From CADEDV01 sp964596345 (GTDB lineage Bacteria > Bacteroidota > Bacteroidia > Chitinophagales > Chitinophagaceae), in assembly GCA_964596345.1 (NCBI GenBank), contig CAZQSZ010000004.1, positions 378,894 to 442,893 on the forward strand: a DNA stretch of 64,000 nt. The letters are read 5' to 3'. Positions 34,470 to 42,675 of the stretch are shown here, piece after piece. The notes under the pieces are model-generated. The model made no database searches, was not told the origin of the DNA, and was given only the letters and a program-made list of their open reading frames with translations. A program made the position numbers and the translations under genes. Positions within the stretch are counted from its first letter, which is position 1. The number at the start of each line of letters is the position of its first letter.

Positions 34470-35309
34470 ATGACTGTTAAAGCAGCAATAATTTCAGTGT
34501 ATTCAGTTTACTTGTCGCAGCCAGAGAAAGTCAGGAATCTTATAAAAGGTTTTTTATTCGCAGCGTTCACGTACTTTTTCATTTTTTTACTGTTTATTTT
34601 TTTGAGAGCAGGTATTTCCCGGAATTCAACACGATTGATGCATCCTTATAATTTATCCAATAGCAAGATCAGTGAGAATATCAGCACGGCAACAATTCCA
34701 GTACTCGGTAATGTGAATTATGCAAATATGCTTAAACTTCAGCAGCAAGTTATTGAGCTAAGGAGGGGTCACCATTATAATGTCTCCGTCGCTTTTTTTA
34801 ATAATTACTACAGTAACATCATCAGCCTGATGGTACTCTCCTGTGTCGGAGGATTGTTACTATTTTCATTAGTAAGTAAAGGGTGGAAGGAAAGCTCTTA
34901 TACGTTAAAGATTCTTTTCATGGTTATTACTTCAGCGGCAGTATTTATCAGTCTTTTTACTAACGTATTCAGTCAACAAAAAAATTTTGAGGAGAATATG
35001 CTTCGCTATATGGATTATACCAAGACTGAACTGGAATTGGCTCAACAACTTTCTGAATTATCGAAGGAAGATTTTCCTCAAAAACAGAAATACCCGGGTA
35101 CTAAAGATACGATCACAACAGTAACAGATACGCTGAAGTATTTCCGTAGCCTTGATACGATAATTGCAAGGAATAATATAACTATCAAAAGCCTGACTAA
35201 TTATATTCTTACAATTGATGCATCTAAGATGAAAAATATGGGAGAAGTATATAAGGAGTTAGCGGATTTACAAAAAGTGGTAATGGCTGATACTGCAAAG
35301 TCTAATTAA
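34470..35309 (+). CDS. Unknown membrane protein, first gene of an AT-rich island
   Basis: I do not recognise this 279-residue protein. Three hydrophobic helices are visible at about 28-48, 112-133 and 145-165; residues 50-110 between the first two are polar and probably periplasmic. From about 170 on, the protein is hydrophilic and helical (FEENMLRYMDYTKTELELAQ), consistent with a coiled-coil tail. Its DNA is visibly richer in A/T than neighbouring core genes. It opens a run of four same-strand genes with short gaps ending at a terminator at 37340. Confidence 0.6.
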   Translation: MTVKAAIISVYSVYLSQPEKVRNLIKGFLFAAFTYFFIFLLFIFLRAGISRNSTRLMHPYNLSNSKISENISTATIPVLGNVNYANMLKLQQQVIELRRGHHYNVSVAFFNNYYSNIISLMVLSCVGGLLLFSLVSKGWKESSYTLKILFMVITSAAVFISLFTNVFSQQKNFEENMLRYMDYTKTELELAQQLSELSKEDFPQKQKYPGTKDTITTVTDTLKYFRSLDTIIARNNITIKSLTNYILTIDASKMKNMGEVYKELADLQKVVMADTAKSN

Positions 35310-35365
35310 AATACAAGCCGGCTAGCCGAAAACGGTATCCAAGAGTAGGCAATAAAAATCAGCAT

Positions 35366-35950
35366 ATGATGACAACAGTCAAATTGATAGGGATTATATC
35401 AGTTTCTATCGTTCTTATTAGCTGTCAATCAGCTAAGGAGTTACATTACTTCAAAACAGGAGGGAATTACTACCGTCTTATGATCGATGAAAAATCATTT
35501 GCTTCAAAAGCCCGGTATCTTTCTGGATACTTTGATGAAAAGGCCGTAGATAAATATTTTAGTGAGATGAGTCAGCCGGACAGCGGCAAGTTTGTTGAGT
35601 GGGTTAGCAGCCAGGGTCGTGGCTCCCAACTGGTGATGATATTAAGTACCAATTCTACTTCTGTTGCAGAGCAAATAGGGCAACTAGCGAGTAATGAAGA
35701 ATTATTAGAAAATATTGCATTACTGGCAAATAAGGATAAAATCACACAAAGTAAGACAACCGCATACGAACTCAGTGAGATCAGGAAAATGAATGAAGAT
35801 GTGCTGAAAGCCGGGGATGCCTATTTGGATACTGCAACTACAACAACCATCAGACAAAATGTAAGAGATTTTCTTGATAATCTCCGAATCAACACCGGAG
35901 GCAAATTGGTATTACCAAGTCTTGGAACTGCAATTTCAAAATTTAACTAA
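35366..35950 (+). CDS. Unknown lipoprotein, second gene of the island
   Basis: A 194-residue protein with a lipoprotein signal peptide: hydrophobic helix then LISC at about residues 17-20, the Cys being the likely lipidation site. The mature part is mostly helical with no recognised domain; it includes SGYFDEKAVDKYFSEMSQP and a C-terminal LRINTGGKLVLPSLGTAIS. It probably faces the periplasm from either membrane. It ends nine bases before the next lipoprotein gene. Confidence 0.6.
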   Translation: MMTTVKLIGIISVSIVLISCQSAKELHYFKTGGNYYRLMIDEKSFASKARYLSGYFDEKAVDKYFSEMSQPDSGKFVEWVSSQGRGSQLVMILSTNSTSVAEQIGQLASNEELLENIALLANKDKITQSKTTAYELSEIRKMNEDVLKAGDAYLDTATTTTIRQNVRDFLDNLRINTGGKLVLPSLGTAISKFN

Positions 35951-35959
35951 ACTCAACAA

Positions 35960-37123
35960 ATGAAACGAGCATATTACCCGTTATTCATAGTCGTTGCTGC
36001 CGCACTTTCTTCCTGCTTCAGTAGTATGAAAATAAGAGTGGATGCTTTGAATATGCCTGCATTTAAAGCTACATACCTGCATAATGCTGAAAAGATCAGT
36101 ATCCGGGAGAATAATATCCAATATCTCATTTCTCCTGATTATCAAAAACAATTTGATGAATACGTAAATACTGTAGTAAAGTTTATAGATACATCAGGGC
36201 ATGTAGCTGATAATGATACAGCAGGATTGATCAGGCAGATTAAAGATAAATACAAGGCTACGTTTAGTCAGTTGAAAATAGCAGGCCAAAAACTGCTTGA
36301 GTCAGGAAAAATTCTGTACGTATCAGGAGATGAAAAATCAGTAAAAACCTACGAAGCAGATTATTCTGACTTTAAAGCTTCGCTTACGGAACTAGAGAAT
36401 CTAAAAAAATACTTTAAGCAAATCAATGAAGATATCAGCGTAACGGCAGAAGATGAAGTAGGACGGTTATTCAGTAATAATATTACTGTGGCTATTGATA
36501 ATGCTGTGTCTGCTTTTGGAGAGTCAATTGCTAAGGACCCAATGGCTTCGGTTATTGCTGCTCTACCAGAGCAGTATTGGAGCAAATATGATAAAGATGT
36601 TAACCTGTCTCTGGACGCAGGGGATATCAATCAGCAGTCGTTGGGTGATATCAGGAAGTATGTAACAAAGAGTCCTAACCGCTATAATTTTACAAGGGCT
36701 CGTACTTTATTTGGCAATTCCGATATTGCTATTAAAATGGTAACACCAGGTGAGTTTATTGTAAAAGGCGTTCGTGTGGATGCTGACGAAGCAATCCGAA
36801 ATTCATTTAAAGTAGTCTCTCAAGGGATCAAATACCTAGCGTATTCATCAGGAGTGCCCGTTATCGAAAGTCCCAATGCGCCAAAGAAGTCGATAACTCC
36901 ATTGTTAGATAGTATCACACAAAAGGCAAACGAGTATCAATCAGTAAAGACAAGATATGCCGCTGCTACGGAAGCATTCCTTACAACACTTTCTAATGCT
37001 GCTGATGACCTAAATGCAACAACGGCAAGGCCCGGTACAACACTGACTAAGATGAGGGAAGGGGCATTGGATAGAATCAAGAAAGCTTATTCCGTTTATA
37101 AGGCAGCATTATCAAATAATTAA
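35960..37123 (+). CDS. Unknown lipoprotein, third gene of the island
   Basis: A 387-residue protein with lipoprotein signal peptide (lipobox ALSSC at residues 15-19). The mature chain is rich in charged helices; the stretch 290-385 (LLDSITQKANEYQSVKTRYA and after) looks like an extended coiled coil, and DINQQSLGDIRKYVTKSPNR marks a central region. No domain is recognised. It shares operon, composition and export signal with the previous gene, so the two lipoproteins and the membrane protein may form one envelope complex; that is inference. Confidence 0.6.
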   Translation: MKRAYYPLFIVVAAALSSCFSSMKIRVDALNMPAFKATYLHNAEKISIRENNIQYLISPDYQKQFDEYVNTVVKFIDTSGHVADNDTAGLIRQIKDKYKATFSQLKIAGQKLLESGKILYVSGDEKSVKTYEADYSDFKASLTELENLKKYFKQINEDISVTAEDEVGRLFSNNITVAIDNAVSAFGESIAKDPMASVIAALPEQYWSKYDKDVNLSLDAGDINQQSLGDIRKYVTKSPNRYNFTRARTLFGNSDIAIKMVTPGEFIVKGVRVDADEAIRNSFKVVSQGIKYLAYSSGVPVIESPNAPKKSITPLLDSITQKANEYQSVKTRYAAATEAFLTTLSNAADDLNATTARPGTTLTKMREGALDRIKKAYSVYKAALSNN

Positions 37124-37134
37124 AAGGATTAAAA

Positions 37135-37326
37135 ATGGCACAACGTTATAACGAAAATGATCAGGTAAAACTCGGTGTCGAAAAGAAGTTCAGTAACCCA
37201 TCACAAACATTAACCGTAGGTTCAGCAGGAACTGTGTTAAAGCTGATGTCAGATGGTAGCCGGTATCGGATTCAATTTGATGCTCGTTCCAAAACATCTA
37301 TAATCAGTGACAGTGATTTACAATAG
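37135..37326 (+). CDS. Small SH3-like protein, fourth gene of the island
   Basis: A 63-residue cytoplasmic protein without signal peptide. The pattern RYNENDQVKLGVEKKFSNPS, then VGSAGTVLKLMSDGSRYRIQ and FDARSKTSIISDSDL resembles a small SH3-type beta barrel (five strands with a central G-x-V-G-T-V-like turn). Such barrels often act as binding modules; no specific partner is apparent. It lies 11 bases after the lipoprotein gene and is followed by a strong terminator, so it closes the operon. Confidence 0.55.
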   Translation: MAQRYNENDQVKLGVEKKFSNPSQTLTVGSAGTVLKLMSDGSRYRIQFDARSKTSIISDSDLQ

Positions 37327-37339
37327 CATAGAACCAACA

Positions 37340-37370
37340 AAACCCCGCCCCGGCTGCCCGGGTGGGGTTT
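37340..37370 (+). terminator. Terminator of the AT-rich island operon
   Basis: AAACCCC plus GCCC pairs with GGGT plus GGGGTTT around a nine-base loop, followed by TTTGTTT. The hypothetical gene at 37419 converges on it. Confidence 0.8.
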
Positions 37371-37418
37371 GTTTCCAATATCAAAACCGTGTCTGACACC
37401 TGCGAGCTGTCTGACGTG

Positions 37419-37928
37419 TTATGCGCAGAGTTCCACTTTATAGGTCAGGCTGAAATAAGAAAAGAAATGACCCCGTTCATCATTGGAATCAGCTTTCCAT
37501 TCCTGGCCTGTGAAAGGATGTTCATTGCCAGCAGCGGCTTCCCCCAACCCGATCATCGCATTGTGGTGTGTTTCCAGCCGGAAACCATACGTGCTGCCCT
37601 GTCTTAATTCAAGTGCCGGCAGGTCAAACCGGATCCATTTCGCATGATCTTTTTTATGAACGTCTAATTTGGAACTACCCAGGGCAGGCCCCCAGGTTTT
37701 GGCGGCCCCGTCAAATTCATGAAGCGTCAATACCAGTTCGCCGGGATGGTGCACCGAGGCCGAATAGACCTGTATATTATCTAATAAACCGGCTGAGGGG
37801 CAGGTAAAGATCTGTCCGCCGAAATGATCGTTGGGGTCGGACTTCATGTGACCGATCCAGAGAGTTGTGTTGTTTTCCGCCTGGGTAATAACGGGGCGGG
37901 AAGAGCTGCTTTTTTTGGTAGTTTCCAT
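37419..37928 (-). CDS. Unknown beta-rich protein, 169 residues
   Basis: I do not recognise a named family. There is no signal peptide; the first 15 residues are polar (METTKKSSSSRPVITQ). The rest alternates strands and turns (TTLWIGHMKSDPNDHFGGQI, LVLTLHEFDGAAKTWGP, KWIRFDLPALELRQGSTYGF, GHFFSYFSLTYKVEL) like a jelly-roll or carbohydrate-binding-type beta sandwich. It is isolated between the island terminator and a 441-base gap, so the context gives no function. Confidence 0.6.
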   Translation of the reverse strand: METTKKSSSSRPVITQAENNTTLWIGHMKSDPNDHFGGQIFTCPSAGLLDNIQVYSASVHHPGELVLTLHEFDGAAKTWGPALGSSKLDVHKKDHAKWIRFDLPALELRQGSTYGFRLETHHNAMIGLGEAAAGNEHPFTGQEWKADSNDERGHFFSYFSLTYKVELCA

Positions 37929-38369
37929 ATCAGGGTGTTTAGTTGTTAAAAAAGGCGCAGCAAAGGCGTCATGATAAAGAACTAATCAGGATAACTCCGG
38001 CAGACCGGCCTTTATTGTATCCGGAAGCCTGATATTCGTCATAAAACAGCTGTTATTTCTGCACAACTGTGCTCATCTTTCCGGGATAATCCTGTCTTTT
38101 TTAGGTAAATTGGACAAAGACCTTTGAAACATATACAGGATCCGTCGCTGTGGATAACCCGGTTTTAGCTGGTGAAAAAAAGTGCAGAAAGAAAAACTCT
38201 TAGAAAAAGAAAGTCTGAACCTCACTTGCCTTTATTTTCGCTTTCTGACTGCGGGCAACATTCCTTTAATAGAGAAGTAACAATTTCTTAAAACAAGGCG
38301 GAATATGAACCCTTAGGTCATTGGTGAATAACTGATGGTTTAACTTTTTATCGCTATAGACGAACGAAC
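37929..38369. other. Intergenic gap upstream of dnaB, with one DnaA-box match
   Basis: No open frame of coding character, RNA gene or clear promoter is visible in these 441 bases. One exact DnaA-box nonamer TGTGGATAA (complement of TTATCCACA) is at 38149-38157. A single exact match is expected about once in every 130 kb by chance on both strands, so it is only suggestive. Two short hairpin-forming segments (CACAACTGTG near 38062) are weak. Confidence 0.35.
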
Positions 38370-39932
38370 ATGGATCTGACTAATATCAACAAAGACAGAA
38401 AGCAACGGAGAAAGACACAATTGGATCTCAGCACCATGGTATATGGCAAAGTACCTCCGCAGGCCAAAGACCTGGAAGAAGCGGTACTTGGCGCCATCAT
38501 GCTGGAGAAAAATGCATTTGATACCGTCGTGGAAATATTGAAACCCGAGTGTTTTTATGTGGAAGCCCACCAGCGTATCTATAAAGCCATACAGGGTTTG
38601 GCCAATAAAAGCCAGCCGATCGATATTCTGACGGTGACAGAAGAGCTCCGCACCCGGGAAGAACTGGAAATGGTAGGCGGTCCTTATTATGTGACCAAAC
38701 TGACCAATGCGGTTGTCTCTTCAGCACATATCGAAGCCCACTCAAGAATTATCCTGCAAAAATTCATTCAGCGGGAACTGATCCGCATCAGCGGCGAGAT
38801 CATCGGTGATGCGTATGAAGATTCAACCGATGTGTTCGACCTGCTGGATGATGCTGAAAGCAAATTATTCGAGATCACCAATAATCACCTGCGCAAAGAT
38901 TATAACTCTATTGATACCGTCCTGGTGAATACGATCAAACGGATTGAAGACCTGCGGCAGCGAAATGAAGAAGTAACCGGTGTGCCGAGCGGTTTCACCC
39001 ACCTGGATAAAGTAACCTATGGCTGGCAAAACACGGACCTCATTATCCTGGCAGCAAGACCTGCCGTGGGTAAAACAGCGTTTGCCTTGAACCTGGCCCG
39101 TAATGCAGCCATGCATGCAACGAAGCCAACACCGGTAGCATTATTCTCCTTAGAAATGAGTGCAGGCCAGCTGGTACAACGTATCCTTTCTGCCGAGAGT
39201 GAGATCTGGCTGGAGAAAATTGCAAGAGGTAAGATGGAAGAACATGAAATGAAGCAATTGTATGCCAGAGGTATTCAACGATTAGCACAAGCCCCTTTAT
39301 TTATTGATGACACACCGGCCCTGAACATTTTTGAACTGCGGGCCAAATGCCGCCGGTTGAAAAACAAACATAATATCGGTATGATCATCATCGACTATTT
39401 ACAGTTGATGAGCGGTACCGGTGAAAACAGGAACGGGAACAGGGAACAGGAGATCAGTAATATTTCCAGGAACCTGAAAGGTCTTGCGAAAGAACTGAAC
39501 GTACCCATCATCGCTTTATCACAATTAAGCCGTGCGGTGGAACAACGGGGTGCCAAAGAAGGAAGCCGGGTGCCGCAGTTGAGTGACCTTCGTGAATCGG
39601 GAGCCATCGAACAGGATGCCGACATGGTTATGTTCCTCTACCGTCCCGAATACTATGATGTAACCACCAGTGCGGAAGGAGAGAATATCAAAGGCCTCAC
39701 CGAAGTAAAAATAGCCAAGCACCGGAATGGTACCCTGGAAACCGTGAAGCTGAAAGCCTTGTTGCATATCCAGAAATTTGCCAACTGGGACGAAGATCCG
39801 TACAGTGGTATTGGTCTGCCCGGTGGCGGCTGGCGCCCCGTGGAAGACAGTGGTGGTGGCGGCGAAAAATTATATATCCAAACCGGCAGCCGGATGAATA
39901 CTATTGCGGACGATGATGACCAGCCGTTCTGA
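38370..39932 (+). CDS. dnaB: Replicative DNA helicase
   Basis: Hexameric helicase that unwinds DNA ahead of the replication fork. Residues 20-130 are the N-terminal DnaB domain (KVPPQAKDLEEAVLGAIMLE, ECFYVEAHQRIYKAIQGL); from about 200 is the RecA-like motor with PSGFTHLDKVTYGWQNTDLI, Walker A AARPAVGKTAFALNLARN, Walker B IIIDYLQLMSG and the arginine-finger region IALSQLSRAVEQR. 520 residues, no intein. A C-terminal acidic tail ends DDDDQPF. It is transcribed alone by context. Confidence 0.96.
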   Translation: MDLTNINKDRKQRRKTQLDLSTMVYGKVPPQAKDLEEAVLGAIMLEKNAFDTVVEILKPECFYVEAHQRIYKAIQGLANKSQPIDILTVTEELRTREELEMVGGPYYVTKLTNAVVSSAHIEAHSRIILQKFIQRELIRISGEIIGDAYEDSTDVFDLLDDAESKLFEITNNHLRKDYNSIDTVLVNTIKRIEDLRQRNEEVTGVPSGFTHLDKVTYGWQNTDLIILAARPAVGKTAFALNLARNAAMHATKPTPVALFSLEMSAGQLVQRILSAESEIWLEKIARGKMEEHEMKQLYARGIQRLAQAPLFIDDTPALNIFELRAKCRRLKNKHNIGMIIIDYLQLMSGTGENRNGNREQEISNISRNLKGLAKELNVPIIALSQLSRAVEQRGAKEGSRVPQLSDLRESGAIEQDADMVMFLYRPEYYDVTTSAEGENIKGLTEVKIAKHRNGTLETVKLKALLHIQKFANWDEDPYSGIGLPGGGWRPVEDSGGGGEKLYIQTGSRMNTIADDDDQPF

Positions 39933-39956
39933 TCATGCGGTTTAAAATTTTCGATT

Positions 39957-39984
39957 TGCCCGGTAAACCAGCCGGGCATTTTTA
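39957..39984 (+). terminator. dnaB terminator
   Basis: TGCCCGG (39957-39963) and CCGGGCA (39972-39978), followed by TTTTTATT. Confidence 0.8.
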
Positions 39985-40001
39985 TTGCGGGATGATTTAA
40001 G

Positions 40002-40009
40002 TAAATTTG
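40002..40009 (+). promoter_or_regulatory. Putative promoter (-7) of the toxin-antitoxin pair
   Basis: TAAATTTG is an exact -7 match 14 bases before the antitoxin start. The nearest upstream TTG (39985-39987) is only 14 bases away, so the -33 box is poor. Confidence 0.4.
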
Positions 40010-40022
40010 ATAAACTTTTTTT

Positions 40023-40256
40023 ATGTCTGTAGCAGATATCAAAGAGGAACTCCATAAAGCAATTGACGGAATTGATAATAAGGAATTACTCCAGGCCATG
40101 CTGGTGATACTTTCCCAGGGAAAAATATCTTACCAGCTTACAGATGAACAATTACAGGTAGTAAGAGAGAGGGAAGAACAGTATTTATCCGGGGAGAATA
40201 AATCACAAACATTGGACGAATTCAGGGAAAAAATGAATAAAAAGTATGGCTTATAA
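40023..40256 (+). CDS. Antitoxin of a RelE/ParE-type module
   Basis: A 77-residue acidic protein directly upstream of a RelE/ParE-type toxin gene and overlapping it by 11 bases, the usual antitoxin-first order. The N-terminal half (SVADIKEELHKAIDGIDNKE) is helical; the C-terminal half (LSGENKSQTLDEFREKMNKK) looks like the toxin-wrapping tail. I do not recognise a classical DNA-binding fold, so autoregulation is not certain. The assignment rests mainly on context. Confidence 0.7.
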   Translation: MSVADIKEELHKAIDGIDNKELLQAMLVILSQGKISYQLTDEQLQVVREREEQYLSGENKSQTLDEFREKMNKKYGL

Positions 40257-40545
40257 AGTCATTATTCCCCGGTTGACAGAAAGAGATGCAGATGAAGCTG
40301 TGCAATGGTACGAAGAACAGCAGCCGGGACTGGGAATACGGTTTTATCAACTCCTGTTGGGAAAATTGGAAGAATTAAAAGATCATCCGCATTACTTTTC
40401 ATTTATATATGCTGAATACCGTCGTATTACAATAGATCCTTTCCCCTTTAGTATTGTCTATAAAATAATTGATAATGATGTTCTTATACTCGCTATATTT
40501 CATCAAAGCCAGGATCCTGTAAAACTTACCAGCAGATTGACATAA
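40246..40545 (+). CDS. RelE/ParE-family toxin
   Basis: A 99-residue basic protein of the RelE/ParE superfamily, expected to be an mRNA interferase or gyrase poison. The pattern is typical: VIIPRLTERDADEAVQWYEEQ (opening strand and helix), LLLGKLEELKDHP, then the strands YRRITIDPFPFSIVYKIIDN and VLILAIFHQSQDP. The H-x-x-R/Q-x-P end is characteristic of ParE-like members. The pair lies between dnaB and rsmE. Confidence 0.85.
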   Translation: MAYKVIIPRLTERDADEAVQWYEEQQPGLGIRFYQLLLGKLEELKDHPHYFSFIYAEYRRITIDPFPFSIVYKIIDNDVLILAIFHQSQDPVKLTSRLT

Positions 40546-40552
40546 AAAGACT

Positions 40553-41272
40553 ATGGCACTTCCTTTTTTTTATATCGCTGATTACACTGATTCCCAAAAG
40601 ACGATCATACTGGATGAGGATACCAGCCGCCATGTGGTACAGGTGCTGCGGATGAAAACCGGCGAACAACTAAACCTGACCGATGGTAAGGGAAATTTAT
40701 TGACCTGTGCAATAACAGATGATCATAAGAAACATTGTGTGGTGGCTGTTAAAGAAGTCAGCCACAAGCCACAGGGCGAAAGGAAAGTCTCTATTGCCAT
40801 CTCTCTTTTAAAAAATACTAACCGTTTTGAGTGGTTTTTAGAAAAAGCAACGGAACTGGGAGTTACGGAGATCATTCCTTTGATCTGTGAAAGAACGGAG
40901 AAAGAAAAATTCCGGCACGACAGGTTACAAGGTATTTGTATCAGCGCCATGCTGCAGAGCCAGCAGGTATGGCTGCCTGTTTTACACGAGCCTGTTTCAT
41001 TCACTGATTTGCAGTTTTCACAATACAGCAATTATCAGAAATTCATCGCCCATTGTGAGGAGAGTAACAAAACCCCGTTAACTGATCAACCTGTTAACCG
41101 GTTAACCATTATCCTGGTTGGCCCCGAAGGCGATTTCACCCCGGCAGAAATCGGGCTGGCGGTTAACAATGGATTTATCCCTGTCGCATTGGGTAATACA
41201 AGATTAAGAACAGAAACAGCCGGCATGGTGGCGGCTGCGCTGCTGCAATCAGCCGGCTGGAAAGACCTTTAA
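40553..41272 (+). CDS. rsmE: 16S rRNA (uracil-1498-N3)-methyltransferase
   Basis: SPOUT-class methyltransferase for U1498 of 16S rRNA, 239 residues. The N-terminal PUA-like domain has DEDTSRHVVQVLRMKTGEQL; the SPOUT domain has ISLLKNTNRFEWFLEKATEL, GVTEIIPLICERTEKEKF and the knot VGPEGDFTPAEIGLAVNNG with LGNTRLRTETAGM. Residues about 175-186, just before the knot, are encoded by a palindromic repeat (41077-41107) closely matching the intergenic copy at 2295-2315. It starts seven bases after the toxin gene. Confidence 0.94.
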   Translation: MALPFFYIADYTDSQKTIILDEDTSRHVVQVLRMKTGEQLNLTDGKGNLLTCAITDDHKKHCVVAVKEVSHKPQGERKVSIAISLLKNTNRFEWFLEKATELGVTEIIPLICERTEKEKFRHDRLQGICISAMLQSQQVWLPVLHEPVSFTDLQFSQYSNYQKFIAHCEESNKTPLTDQPVNRLTIILVGPEGDFTPAEIGLAVNNGFIPVALGNTRLRTETAGMVAAALLQSAGWKDL

Positions 41273-41316
41273 AAGAAAGTGCCTGACAGCTTTCTCTTTT
41301 TTCTTATTTTACCTTT

Positions 41317-42675
41317 GTGTTGGTATTAATATTTATCGGGATACTGCTGACGCAGTTACTGTATGTAATCAGCAACTGGCGGCAATACCGGCGTAATGAT
41401 TACGTCAGGTATGCATTGTATATTGTTCTCTTCATCCTGTATATAATTTGCATTTTCCAGGATGAATTGGTGACAGCTACAAATACCCGGCAATGGTTAA
41501 CCCCGGTAACAGAGGCGGTGAAGCGACCACTGGCTTTTCTGCTTTACCTGGTGTATTTCCGCTTCATGGATCTCTTCCTGGAATTAAAAGAAAAATATCC
41601 TGCTTTACACCGGCAGGTGTTGCTGAGCAACTGGATAATCGCCTTTTTCTTCCTGGTACAGGTTGTCCTGGTCATTAGCGGCCAGGCTTATCGTTCACCG
41701 GGGAATGAAATCTATTTTGGTTTTTCCTTTTTTCTTTTTGCTTTATCTGTGCTGGTAATTATCAAAGCCTGGCGGCAGCCCAATCTGCTCACCACTACGT
41801 TGCTGCGGGGAAGTATCTGTCTTGTTACCGGCGCCTTTGTGACCAATATCATTAATATCTACAAAATTTTTTCAGGCCGGGAGATACAGGTGGCACCTGA
41901 TTATCTTCCTTTTTTCGGGGGCATATTGCTGGAACTTTTTTTCTTTAATATGGCGCTGGCTTATAAAATTGTAGAGCAGGAAAATGAACTGGCCGGCACC
42001 CAGCAATTGGTGATCGACCAGTTGCGCCAGAATGAACAACTGGTACTGGAGCAGCAGCAAACCCGCAACAAAATTGCCCGTGACCTCCATGATGAGGTAG
42101 GCGCTACACTAAGTGGTGTCACCCTGTTCAGTGAATTGAGTTTGCGCAATATTGCCCGGCAGCAACCATTGCAGGTGGCTTCTTATTTACAACGCATCAG
42201 CACAGAATGTCATTATATGTCCGAAAAGATCAATGATATAGTTTGGGCTATACACAGCGAGGGAGATACATTGGAAAAATTGCTCTCCAGGCTGCAGCAT
42301 TATGCCCGGCAGGTATGCATTTCTAAAGGAATTACCTGTGAGTTTCACATCAGCGAAGACGTAAACCAGGCTTCTTTCACCCCGGAAACACGGAATCATC
42401 TCTACCTGTTTTGCAAAGAAGCGGTGAACAATGCTGTGAAATATTCGCAGGCTACGGCTATTACATTTACCGCCTCGGAAAAGGAAGAACAGTATACGTT
42501 CCGTATCGAAGATAATGGGGTGGGTTTTGACACAGGCCGTAATTATGAGGGCAATGGCCTGAAAAATATGCAATCCAGGGTCAATGAAATGGACGGCTCC
42601 TTTATTATTGAATCAGCTTCCGGAAAAGGTACAACGATAGTGTTACTGCTGAAAAAGAAAAACAGCTGGGTATGA
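41317..42675 (+). CDS. Membrane histidine kinase, NarX/DegS-type core
   Basis: Sensor kinase of 452 residues that should phosphorylate the regulator at 44065. About six to seven hydrophobic helices fill residues 1-215, followed by a Gln/Glu-rich coiled coil (220-250). The HisKA_3-type box ARDLHDEVGATLSGVTLFSE has phospho-acceptor His258. The ATP domain is intact: N-box KEAVNNAVKYS (Asn371/372), G1 EDNGVGFDTG (Asp399) and G2 GNGLKNMQ. The start is GTG at 41317; it overlaps an exact -7-like TACCTTTG (41310-41317), so a later start is possible. The ATGA stop/start overlap couples it to the degenerate paralogue. Confidence 0.88.
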   Translation: MLVLIFIGILLTQLLYVISNWRQYRRNDYVRYALYIVLFILYIICIFQDELVTATNTRQWLTPVTEAVKRPLAFLLYLVYFRFMDLFLELKEKYPALHRQVLLSNWIIAFFFLVQVVLVISGQAYRSPGNEIYFGFSFFLFALSVLVIIKAWRQPNLLTTTLLRGSICLVTGAFVTNIINIYKIFSGREIQVAPDYLPFFGGILLELFFFNMALAYKIVEQENELAGTQQLVIDQLRQNEQLVLEQQQTRNKIARDLHDEVGATLSGVTLFSELSLRNIARQQPLQVASYLQRISTECHYMSEKINDIVWAIHSEGDTLEKLLSRLQHYARQVCISKGITCEFHISEDVNQASFTPETRNHLYLFCKEAVNNAVKYSQATAITFTASEKEEQYTFRIEDNGVGFDTGRNYEGNGLKNMQSRVNEMDGSFIIESASGKGTTIVLLLKKKNSWV

